Assembly: GCA_021399435.1 (NCBI GenBank)
Contig: JAJTUP010000018.1
Span: forward strand, 248,001-312,000
Direction of reading: 5' to 3'
Length of the DNA: 64,000 nt
DNA from: Diaporthe sp. PMI_573
Lineage: Eukaryota; Ascomycota; Sordariomycetes; Diaporthales; Diaporthaceae
Shown here: piece by piece, positions 12,649 to 22,532 of the stretch
Position numbering within the stretch: position 1 is the first letter of the stretch
Layout: the number at the start of each line of letters is the position of its first letter
Notes under the pieces: generated by a model
Told to the model about the DNA's origin: nothing
Databases searched by the model: none
What the model saw: only the letters and a program-made list of their open reading frames with translations
Program-made: the position numbers and the translations under genes

Positions 12649-14444
12649 GGCGCATAAGAAAGATAGCTCGTGTGTATGTGTCCAAACAGTTGCAATGAGG
12701 CAAGACAGAGCGGGAGTGGACCCGCACAGGTATTCTCAAATGATTTCAGGTCTGTTGGCTGCGAGGATGAGTTCTCGACATTTGGCTGTTGATGGAATGT
12801 TGATGATCAACCGCACGCTCATGATTGAGTTGAGCCGTTCTGGGGTGAATGGAACTCTGTTGTTAACCCTATCCCTGTCGTCGCGGGAAGCTGCTTTGCT
12901 GTCTCGAACCTACCCAACCCCCCCCCCTTTCCCTCGGGTTGGGGGGGGGGCTTCGAAGAGAAACGACCACCCCGCCTGTTCCACATGCCGCCGAACACTT
13001 CGCATTTCCGGGGTAGACCTTGAGCTCACATTGCTTCACTGTACTACATAATCTGCGTGCTCCTCCAGAATCCGTTCTTTACCATGGAACTTCAAGTTGC
13101 AACATGCCCCAGCTGAAACTGTCCCATCATCTGCTGCTGGACCTCACAATACTGTTTTGATTTCTTGTTTCTCCCCTTGGCGATTTGTCTTGCCCTGCAA
13201 TTATTTTCAATATACCACACCGTACTAGTTATTCTCCTTCGTCTTGTGGTCTTGATCTCCCTGGCGCTCGGCTATTCATGAGTGAAGAAGACTTAATTTC
13301 GGTAACAATTTGGGATTAGCTCAAGATCACCTTCAAGCGTGTGTATTGACAGCAGAGAGTGAGAGTGTGTAGGCATCTACGTACTGGAGAGTTTCAAGTT
13401 GCCCTCTATTTCCAAAGCACTCGCGATGAGCAAGCAACCCCTAGGCAGACGGAGAATGTCATCATAAGCCAGCCCCATGGACTTGGTGTGGCTGAGCCAC
13501 TCCTCCTGCGATCTGCAGTTGGCGAGACGGGAGGATCAGGAAATGGGCGAAACTGTTTAATTGGCAGTTTTGTCTTGTATTGAGAGCGTTTATCGCTGAC
13601 GTACTCTGTCCTCCGCTCGGGAAAAATCATCAGCATCGCTGAGACGATACGTATCGCCATTAGTGAGGATAGCGTCCCGGTAGTGAAAAGTATATATATA
13701 TATCGCACCATGCTGGGTTCCAGATACGTTTGTGTTGAATGGAATGGTTGACATGCACGTGGGCACCCACACCGGCACACATCCCACACTTTGTATACAT
13801 ATAGAGGGGTCCCCTCGGGGCACTTTCTCTCTAGACTTCCTCCTTCAATGACACGGAATTCACGCTCATCTTCTCACGTTCAACACTATGTATCACGACC
13901 GCTTACATGGCGTCCAGAAGCCAAGAAGGCCGAATTTGATTTCAAGCGATAGTATCAAATGGAAATTATCTCGAGGACATCCATCCTACTCCAGCCTTAG
14001 TGTCACGCCGCCCGCAATGCTGTGTTGTGAGACGCCGTATCGGTTTCTTGTAGATTACATATTGCCCTTACCTTTTCCATACCATTTGGCCGCAAAGTAT
14101 ACATATGTTCACCAATTCCGTACTGTGACACGACATGTTCTCCTAGTGGACTTGGCCACAAATTGGCCAATTGCGAATCGTGCAACACGGGAACATATGG
14201 GACGATATGCACCTGAAAAGCATACCAGGGCGAATAAAGAGAAAAGGCACAGATTGGAACTAATCCATTTGGAGATGATGTCTTACTCCAATCTCGTGTT
14301 TGGCAGTTCGAGGCCATGCGTTTGTGTGCCCATAGTCCCCCGCCTCAGTGAAACATTGCGTTGACTTTCTATCTGAAGCAAAGTTGACTTTCTACCCTTT
14401 CTTTCCCACGCATTCAAACCTTACCATCAAAGTCCCAAAATACG
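12649..14444. other. intergenic between divergent CHL1 and P450
   Basis: This is the shared upstream region of CHL1 (minus) and the P450 (plus). It contains the C10/G10 inverted repeat at 12918-12950 and a short TA-repeat near 13690. A 158-codon frame at 13888-14364 has no recognisable feature and I do not call it. Confidence 0.5.
12918..12950. repeat. C10-loop-G10 inverted repeat
   Basis: Ten consecutive C (12918-12927) and ten consecutive G (12941-12950) are separated by 13 nt and can pair as a perfect 10-bp all-GC stem. The G tract could alternatively join a G-quadruplex. It lies 270-300 bp upstream of the CHL1 start codon. Confidence 0.85.
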
Positions 14445-16264
14445 ATGTACCTGCTTATGGGTGGTTTCTCCCTAGGAGAACCATGGGAATCTCTTCTAGC
14501 CGTCCTCCTCGCAACTGCCTTCTTGTACATCTGTTGCCTTGGTCTATACCGCCTCACACTCCATCCCCTGGCAAAGTTCCCCGGTCCGAAGCTGTCCGCC
14601 TTCACCGGTTGGTACGAGACCTACGTCGAATTTTTCGGCGGGCCTCACAACACTTTTGCCTATAAGATCCAGCGAATGCATGACAAGTACGGCCCCATCG
14701 TCCGCATCAACCCGCACGAGCTCCACGTCAGCGACCACGACTTCTTTGACACCCTGTACGCCGGCGGTGGCTCCAGGCGCGACAAGTATCCTCCCAGTGC
14801 CAGTGTCCAAGGCGCTCCCGAGGGAATCTTCGGCACTGTCGACCATGATGCACACCGCATGCGCCGGGGCGCGATCTCAAGCTTCTTCTCCAAGAAGTCG
14901 GTAGCAAGCCACGAGTCTCTCATACACAGCAAGGTGGAGCTTCTGTGTGATATTTTTGAGGCAGCCATGCGCAAGGGCGAGGCTGTCAACATCCGCGTGC
15001 CTCTGCTGGCCTACACGACCGACTTCTACTGTGCTCACGCTCTGGGCGAGAGTGGGAATATGAACCTGTTAAAGGACATGGGAAAGGCCCAGATCTGGAG
15101 AGACAGCATAATTGGTCTCCTTCATCTCACGCCTATCGTGCGCCAGTTTTCTTGGATCGTGCCATTCGCTGTCGATTTGCCCATGTGGCTACTCAAGCTG
15201 GTCTCGTCAGATTTGGCCCTTGTGGTGCAGGTCCTCTGGGTACGTTTGCTCGAGTCTTAACTGTCCATTTCTTCTAGGTCCTTACAACCAGCTAGGATAT
15301 GCGAGAACAGGCGAAAGCTGCTATCCGAGAGTATGAACAGGAACCCGATGCCAAGGAAGACCAGATCAATCTCATGCAGGCTATCCTCAGCTCAGATCTC
15401 CCCCCGAGGGAGAAGACTCGCAAACGGATGGCACAGGAGGGCTTCTCCGTCTTGGTGGCTTCTGGAGACACGATCGGCAGGACGATGACCATGGCGGTCT
15501 ACCATCTGCTTGCCAACCCTCACCTCCTCTCCAGGCTCAGGGAGGAGCTGGCGCCCGTAATGCAAGGCCCCAATGATAAAGTTGGGCTTCACCAGCTCGA
15601 GAGCCTGACCTGGCTTGTAAGTATTGCTCGTATCTACGATAACTAGTCTTCCATGTGTGGAAAGTCATTACTGATGCATGGGGAGCTTGTCCCAGACTGC
15701 CGTCATCAAAGAGTCCCTGCGAATTTCAGCCCTGGTTACAGCCAGAGCGGTATTGCAAGCGCCTGGCGAGTGTCTCACGTATAGAGACTGGGTGATCCCT
15801 GAGAATGTAGGTTTTCTCTCCCTCTCCCTTTCGGGGCCATGGCAGATTACTAACGGTAACAAGACACCGGTGGGTATGACTCTGTCGGATCTGATGATGG
15901 ATCCCAGGATCTTTCCTGACCCAGACACCTTTGATCCCGAAAGATGGCTTGAAACGAGTCCGGATTATTCCCGGAATTCCAGGTATTTCGTTCCCTTTCA
16001 CCGGGGTCACAGAAATTGCATTGGGATGAAGTGAGCCCTTCCCTCGAAACGATCCGATCGGTGAACCGGTTCTAAAGTATGATCACCAGTCTTGCGTGGG
16101 CAGAGATGTACATCGCTCTCGCGAAGCTCCTCCACCGGTTCGACCTGGGGCTGTACGACGTTTTGTGGGAGAGGGACATTGCCCACCACCGTGACTGTTT
16201 CCTTGGAGAGCCACGAGACGACACCAAAGGTGTCAGGGTCAAGGTCCTAGGCATGCGGCAGTGA
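14445..16264 (+). CDS. Cytochrome P450 monooxygenase (microsomal, trichodiene-oxygenase-like group)
   Basis: Five exons (14445-15239, 15296-15616, 15696-15806, 15864-16030, 16078-16264) give 526 aa, normal for a fungal microsomal P450. A hydrophobic N-terminal anchor (about 14-36) is followed by a proline-rich hinge with F-P-G-P-K. Core motifs: I-helix A-S-G-D-T (320-324), K-helix E-x-x-R (378-381), P-E-R-W (434-437) and the haem loop F-H-R-G-H-R-N-C-I-G with the ligand Cys at about 461. The sequence F-P-G-P-K-L..G-W-Y-E and the K-Y-G-P-I-V-R-I-N-P-H-E-L-H stretch resemble the Tri4-like/CYP58-type group from memory, so the subfamily is tentative. The substrate is unknown. No terpene synthase or polyketide synthase lies nearby, so this is not an obvious biosynthetic cluster. 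ATG 14457 is an alternative start four codons in. Confidence 0.9.
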
Positions 16265-17003
16265 GCGAGAACGGGCCGTGCGGGCGGAAGGGGAATAAGG
16301 AGCGGTAGTTCATCCTTTAAGTGGGCTGCGTCTCCTCTTATAAGTTGCAGTTGGTTACGGCCTCTAAGTTGGGCTTCGTGTAAGAATGTCGCTCGGCAAG
16401 AGTCGATGGGCTGGTTACTGAATACGATGTCCGTTACGCGGCCACAGCATCTATGTAGTGAACCTCCTGGGCAGTGATCACTGCTCGAACTCTCGTGGGA
16501 TACCCTCCTACCTCCTATAGGACATCTATCTATAGGGTAGCCTACTATAAAATGGCCTTCTGTGGGAAGACAACCTATGGGATATAGAATAACCTCATGT
16601 AGGATAATCTAATGTAGGATAACCTCCTAGAGTATAACCGGGCAGAAGGCAAGCACAGTTGACAATTCCAAGACTGTCCACAAAGTACGAAGCAGAAGCA
16701 CTCCTCGATTGGTATGCTCCAGATCTTGATGGCCAGACGACCCACAGTTGCGGGCTTGGCAAGACTTCGTGATATCGCCAGCCAAGCACTCGCATACGAC
16801 CCTGGCCGTTGGTCGGGTCCGAAAGAGGTAGGTCGCTACATTTCCAGCATCACTACCGGTATTGGTCCATCACACCATACAAAAGACCCTTGCAACCCCA
16901 ACGACAAACTTCGTTTAAAGAAGCCGTGGTACGAGACTTACCTTCCTTCTCACCACTCCTTCACTTCCTAAGCGCTATCCCGACTACATGCACCGCCGCG
17001 ACA
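16265..17003. other. intergenic containing dispersed repeat copy A
   Basis: Apart from the repeat annotated at 16428-16650, the spacer holds no gene. An upstream frame continues into the fungalysin start, but its extension lacks secretory character and I leave it out. Confidence 0.5.
16428..16650 (+). repeat. dispersed repeat family, copy A
   Basis: Bases 16428-16486 align without gaps to the reverse complement of 48749-48807 at about 50 of 59 positions, counted by hand. Both begin TGTCCGYTACGCGGCCAC. Both then contain diverged copies of a short motif close to TRGGATAACCTC (here at about 16586-16596, 16609-16626 and 16628-16640) and end in GGGCAGAAGGC or GGGCAGAAAGGC. Copy A is about 223 bp and lacks the central segment seen in copy B. 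It has no coding capacity. Confidence 0.75.
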
Positions 17004-19088
17004 ATGTGTAGAAAACATCTTCTTTGGCTTGTTATCACTGTTGCCTCTGCGCATCCTACGCGTGAAATCTCCTCGCGTGTGGATAAAGCAGCGTCTCTCC
17101 TTGAGTCCTACCGCTTCAATACCGTATCCACCTACACCACGCTTGACCAGACCAGCGATGTTCCTCCCACAGCGGATCTGAAACGGGGTGATGCCGCGAA
17201 TACGGACGAGAATGGGATTGGGGCGGTCCCTTACTACGTCCGATCCGCGACATCGCAGGCGCAAAAGATTGTACCCGGCGCGAGCTTCCGCGTCGTAGAC
17301 GATTACTATGTTGGGACCAATAACGTTGGCCACGTCCACTTCCAGCAGACCATTGATGGAATAGACGTGGACACTGCCTACTTCAAAGTCAATGTAGGTC
17401 GCCGAGTTGAGCCACAGTCTCAAACCGACTCACCATGTCATTTTTGAGGTGATTTATTTTTAACTCGTGTATTTCAGGTTCTAGGAAATGGCACCGTTCT
17501 CTCCTACGGTCATTCTTTCCATACGGATTCCCCGAATCCGTTGCCAATTACGAGGAGGAGTGAGAGCGCCGTAACCCCCCTGGCAGCCTTCGAAAGCGCT
17601 GTCAAGCTCCTCGATCTCCCCATCACAGGCGTTGCGAGTGCGGTCGCAGAAAAGGTGGATGATGGTGAAAGCTACGCCATCAAGCATGCCGAGGGTTGTG
17701 TGACAGACCCAACAGCCAGGTTGGTGTACGTCGGCAAAGAAGACTCGCTCATTCTTTCTTGGAGGATCGAGACGGACATTGGATCGAACTGGCTTGTTTC
17801 CTACATCGATGCTCTCTCCGGCGACGAGGTCACGGGAGTCACCGAGTATAAAAATAATGCCAGCTATGAGGCCTTGTGAGTCTTTTCCCCTACAACATGA
17901 CTGACAAGAGACCGCGGAAACCTAACGAGGCAAGCCCATAGTCCGTGGGGCACAATGAATCCGCCGGAGGGCTCTCGCGAGCTTATTGTCAACCCAGAGG
18001 ACACGGCGTCATCGCCATTTGGCTGGCACTCAGACGGCACGCAGGATTACACGACCTTGCGCGGAAACAATGCATTTGTCACGATTGGAGAATGGACCAG
18101 CAACAAGGCAGTCGCAACATCTCCATCGCTGATCTTTTCCTATCCCTATTCCCCTGCAACCGCCGACTGGGAAACATACGTCAACGCATCCGCGACCCAA
18201 GCTTTCTACACCATCAACAAGTTCCACGACATCCTTTACGCCCTGGGCTTCGACGAGGCCGCGGGGAATTTCCAGACCTCAAACAACGGCAAGGGCGGAC
18301 TAGGCGGCGACCCCGTGGAGATCATAATCCACACCGGCGGGAGCGCCACGATGACCCTCTCGGCCGACGGCAGACCCCCACGCCTGTCCATGGGGATCTG
18401 GAGCGCCGCCGGCACGCCGTACCGAGACTCCGTCTTCGAGTCGACGGTGCTGCTCCACGAGTACATGCACGGCGTCACCGTGCGCCTGGTCGGCGGGCCA
18501 GCCACCTCCGGCTGCCTGGGTGGGAACGACGGGCTCTCCCTGAACGAGGGCTACTCGGACTTTGTGCCGACGCTCGTGCGAGTCAAGAGTGGAGATACAC
18601 GGAGCAAAGATTACACCATCGCGGATTGGGCGACAGGCCAGCCCGTCGGGCTCAGGTCTCACTACATCTCGACCAGCCTCGAGACCACGCCGCTCACCTT
18701 CGAGTCGCTGAATGCCCTGAGCTCCACCGGGGGCTTTGACCTGGCCACTGTCTGGGCGGCAGCGCTGTACGAGGTATTCTGGAATCTCGTCGACACGTAC
18801 GGCATAGGTGACGTGGACAAGGTGACGCTGGACGCAGGCGGGGTGCCGCAGGGGGCTCGTTACTACTTGCTAAAATTGATCTTGGACAGCGATGCCCTGG
18901 TGCCCTGCTCACCGAATCATCTGCAGGCGCGGGACGCGATACTCCAGGCCGATCGTTTGCTCTCCGGTGGCGCGAACCAGTGCGCCATCTGGAAGGGATT
19001 TGCGAAGCGAGGCTTTGGACAAGATGCTGTCAGAGGGTCTGGATCACAGTCAAGGGTGAATGGATTCGCTGTTCCGTCAGGGTGTTAA
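17004..19088 (+). CDS. Secreted fungalysin metalloprotease (M36)
   Basis: Three exons (17004-17393, 17478-17875, 17942-19088) give 644 aa, the family's usual length as a pre-pro-enzyme. A signal peptide of about 16 residues ends near A-S-A-H. The propeptide (FTP region, about 20-240) is followed by the junction F-P-W-G-T-M-N-P-P-E-G-S-R, matching the start of mature fungalysins. The zinc site is present: H-E-Y-M-H in exon 3 with the downstream glutamate in N-E-G-Y-S-D-F. Known fungalysins usually have H-E-Y-T-H-G-x-S-N-R and G-E-G-W-S-D-F, so the ligands are kept but the surroundings vary (T to M, S-N to T-V, W to Y). The enzyme would be an extracellular endopeptidase digesting protein for nutrition. 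In pathogens relatives also cut host proteins; whether this one does cannot be seen. Confidence 0.92.
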
Positions 19089-19945
19089 TGAAGCTGACCA
19101 TGCAACATGTTTTGGCATACCCGCAAAGATCTTCAATGACCTAAATACTATAATCACATAATTACAAGGAGTGTTTCTCAAGCAGGTCAGACATTAGGTC
19201 TGTGTGTAATTAGCCGCATATATGCCGATTGCTGAAGATTGATGCACTACTAGTAAGGCCCGAATGCTCCCTCTTGCTTCAGCGTCTCGCAAATTGTTTT
19301 CTGTTCAAGAGGAAAGACCGGCTAGACAGATACACTACTGTACTTGTAATCTTCAACTGTGCTTCCTATGTCTTGATACCAGACGAGGTACCAGTCACAG
19401 AATAGTGGCAACCACTGCCAGCACTGCAAGGAGCCAACCCAGAAGTGGGTGAGCCCCTAGGAGAGCTCATCATTGCTATATATAGTCATTCTATCTTGAT
19501 TACCCGGGTAAAGAAGCCCGCCTTTGCAGACCAGTATGCTGGAGAGCCACTAAACATGTTCTGCAAGTGAAACATGTCATTGTGCAGTCCATCCAGTATT
19601 GGAATGGGAAGAAGTTCATTGTCCGGGTCAGCACTTTTCAAGTCTTTTGGTTTCATTTCAATTACACACATAAAGGCTGAAGCAGGCAAAGTATGCCCAG
19701 GTGTCGGGCTGCTCCTTGGGAGGGTGGTGGTACGTACCGTCCACAGAAGTCAACAATGGGCTGAATGGATCTCGGGGTCTCAGGCATCCAAAGAAACTTC
19801 CAGGCTTCTAGTTTACCCAGATATAAAATACTGTCCATCTCACCCTTGCTCTGCAGCGGACCCCGACGTCAACACCATCCAAGATAACGCAGACACTCAA
19901 ACAAAACAAACCCCACCACCAGACTCCATCACAACAGTCATCAAC
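19089..19945. other. intergenic, with TATA box of the downstream gene
   Basis: No gene is seen here. The last 130 bp look like the core promoter and 5' leader of the small secreted protein at 19946. Confidence 0.5.
19821..19828 (+). promoter_or_regulatory. probable TATA box
   Basis: ATATAAAA lies 118-125 bp upstream of the ATG at 19946, followed by a C/A-rich leader (many CAA and ACA triplets) typical of strongly expressed fungal genes. Confidence 0.5.
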
Positions 19946-20191
19946 ATGCAGCCTACCAAAACCATCATCGCAGCTCTGTCACTGGCTACCGCCCTCACGG
20001 CCGGCCCGGTGGCATACGGCATATGTCAGGCGGGCTGCGCAGCAGTTGTCACTGCCTGCTACGCCGGCGCCGGGTTCACGTTCGGCACTGTGCTTGCGGA
20101 GGCCGCGCCGCCCGCCATCATCGCTTGCAACTCGGCCTTCGGAACTTGTCAGGCCTCCTGTGCCATAGTTGCACTGTTCCCCTGCCCGTGA
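19946..20191 (+). CDS. Small secreted cysteine-rich protein, Zys3-like family
   Basis: A single exon encodes 81 aa. The N-terminus is a signal peptide (Lys at position 5, then a hydrophobic stretch ending T-A-G). The mature part has two related halves, each with a C-x3-C pair and a further cysteine: I-C-Q-A-G-C..T-A-C-Y and A-C-N-S..T-C-Q-A-S-C. Between them is an Ala/Gly-rich segment. From memory this matches a widespread family in fungi, often annotated after the zygote-specific protein Zys3, whose function is unknown. A TATA box and a CAA-rich leader precede it, suggesting real and perhaps high expression. The repeat of the C-x3-C half suggests internal duplication. Secretion is inferred from the signal peptide only. 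Confidence 0.7.
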   Translation: MQPTKTIIAALSLATALTAGPVAYGICQAGCAAVVTACYAGAGFTFGTVLAEAAPPAIIACNSAFGTCQASCAIVALFPCP

Positions 20192-20603
20192 AATGAACAC
20201 GATGCTATGGGTGCTGGACCTAGGAGCGAGTCGACTTGACTAAAGAGCCGAGGCTGGGTTGGACCAAAAGAGAAAGAAAAAACATTCTGACGACACGATG
20301 CAGGGAAGGGCTGGGTGGGGGATATTAAGCATGGAGGAAAATTGTCAATGGGAGGGAAGCCAGGAGAGTAAGCAAACAGACAAATGTGGTCAAAAGGGCT
20401 AGTTAGTGGCTGGAGGTGAATGTCAGGAGACGGTGGAGCAACAAAGAGAGCAGCAGTTGGGAGTTGTCAGCCCACCAAGGCGGCTCCCGCAGGGTCGAAT
20501 GAAGCCCGGGGGACAGATGATCAAATTCGTGGGGAGATGGAGGGGAGAGAGAATATCGTGCCTGGGTGTGACATGGAAGAAGAAGTATGTATTGGGAGAG
20601 TAG

Positions 20604-20629
20604 GTGAGAGAGAGAGAGAGAGAGAGAGT
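20604..20629. repeat. GA dinucleotide microsatellite
   Basis: About 12 uninterrupted GA units between two non-coding flanks. It is likely length-polymorphic. Confidence 0.8.
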
Positions 20630-22330
20630 AGCTCAACGGTGAAGGTTCATGGGGGATGTGTAACAGTGTCAACCATGAAGACATGTTGAATACGAATCGA
20701 GGCTGAATTGGGGCACTGATGCAGATATATTCTGCAAGATATATCCTGCAGATAGAGATCTGGTTTATTGTTAATATATATATCCCTGTCACGACTGAGC
20801 CACAAGTCGGGCAGCAGCAGCCACAATATGCTGCAGTATCGTGGACGAAGTGACGGGACAAGAGAGGGCTGGGGGACCCCGCAAACGGCAAGGAGCGGGA
20901 ATGCGGAGTGGCTTATTCGGCCAGTGTGTAACAGTATGCACAAATGCACGCACAATGCAGCACATGAGCTCAAGCTCCGGAAAAAGAGGGTCTCGGCCAC
21001 AGGTACCAAAGTACAAAAGGGCGCCAGTCTCCCGCCTCCAAGTGCTCCTCACCGCAGTTGCTGGAGGGTGCAATGTGAGCATCAGTTTACTTACTTAGTG
21101 TATTACATATTACATATACTTGCTATACCCAGATTGTCTACTAGTAGAAGACAAGGCACTCAAGGTATGTGTGTATCTATTTAATCTTAACCTCCAATCC
21201 CAACAACTCGGTCGGGTCCAACTAACATCCAGAAGCTGATAAGAACCAACATCTGAGTACACAGCAGTCGATCAGAGCTGTCAGTCAGGCCAGGTCCCAG
21301 CCTGCTCGGATAGCCTTCCGACGTACCACCGCGATACACAGACCACAGACCAGAGGACCACTATTTATCTACTGTCACGAGACCACAGGTGAGCAGAGCC
21401 CCATCCATGTCTGATGCCTGTGTCTGCTGTGCTGTGCTGTAGATGGAACTGCATCCTGCGTGGCGTCAACACAGGAGCTGGTTGAAGCCATAACTTGTCT
21501 ACTGTACATGCGCTGCACGCACCTTAATCTTATCTGCCCAGAAACAACGTTTGTTTCCGAGTCGAACACGGCACAGGAGCAGCCAGTTAACCAGTCATGG
21601 CAGTCTGTCTCATCCGCTCTGGATCTTCGGCCTAGTTCCCTCGAACGTCCCCATCACCCGCCCCCTGGGAATTCAACGGTACCATCACCATTGCATACTC
21701 TGCAATTTGTCAACGTGTAACTGTTCAGAAAGGTCCTTCCTTTAGTGAACAACACCTGGAGCAAAAGAGCAAGCGAACGAATCGAACAAACGACGAAGCA
21801 GCTCTGCAGACAGACAGACGAGCCCGCCCGTTCCCCACTTCTCTGCCCGTCAGTCCGTGCTTGCCATTGGCCTGTCAGGGCTAGCTGCCGACGCTAAGCA
21901 GGGGGCTCTTGGGCTACCACCACCGGGTTTTGGGGTCAGGTACCAAGGTACCTCCTCACATGGCCCAAGCTTCTCGGCCTTGACCCACTCATCCATCCAC
22001 CATCCAGCCATCCCAGTCGCATCGCACGCAGTTGCCGCGCATCGCATCGCACCAGCACTTTCGTCCCTCCACTCGAGATCCTCCAACTCTTCCAACTCGA
22101 CATCACCACTTTTCACCACCCGCAATCACACATCCCGAATTGACCACCAGCAGACATCACCCCTTACCAACCTGGTCCTCGACTTGTGCAGCCACTCGAG
22201 TGTATCCAATCCCTCGAGCAACCAGACAACACCCTCCCCGCCCAATTCTGTCGGCCATGGGAAGCTCAATCGCTGCCTCGCCATCTCCGTCCTCCATCCA
22301 ACGCCACCATAATTGGTCGAGCTAGAGGCA

Positions 22331-22404
22331 GTGTCTGTCTGTCTGTCTGTCTGCCTGGCTGACATTGACTGTGAGCTTCTTTTCTTTTCTTTTCTTTTCT
22401 TTTT
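22331..22404. repeat. GTCT and TTTTC simple repeats in the FCP1 upstream region
   Basis: About five GTCT units are followed 25 bp later by about five TTTTC units. Together they form a pyrimidine-rich block 130-200 bp upstream of the FCP1 start codon. Confidence 0.75.
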
Positions 22405-22532
22405 TGCCTCTTCCTCTTCCCTCCCTGTCTCTCCAGATATATATGCAACCAGCTAACCTCTCTTGTTCCTCATCTAGGTTTTGCCCCAACCACCACCCAC
22501 CCACACACACAAACACACCCATCCTCCCCAAG

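Larger units (their letters stand above)
20192..22532. other. intergenic, with simple repeats and FCP1 leader
   Basis: No gene could be supported. The stretch contains a GA-dinucleotide tract (20604-20629), a GTCT tetranucleotide run (about 22331-22353) and a TTTTC run (about 22379-22404). The last 200 bp are very C/T-rich and probably hold the transcription start and leader of FCP1. Confidence 0.5.

Noticed and set aside
13888..14364. 158-codon plus-strand frame upstream of the P450
   Set aside because: Composition is random-looking, with no motif, promoter or splice support. It is probably a chance frame.
14445..20191. A secondary-metabolite cluster around the P450
   Set aside because: No backbone synthase, transcription factor or tailoring partner lies nearby. 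Protease and small-protein neighbours do not make a biosynthetic cluster.
22365..22532. Upstream in-frame extension of FCP1
   Set aside because: It is low-complexity pyrimidine sequence with leader character. The family N-terminus fits the ATG at 22533.
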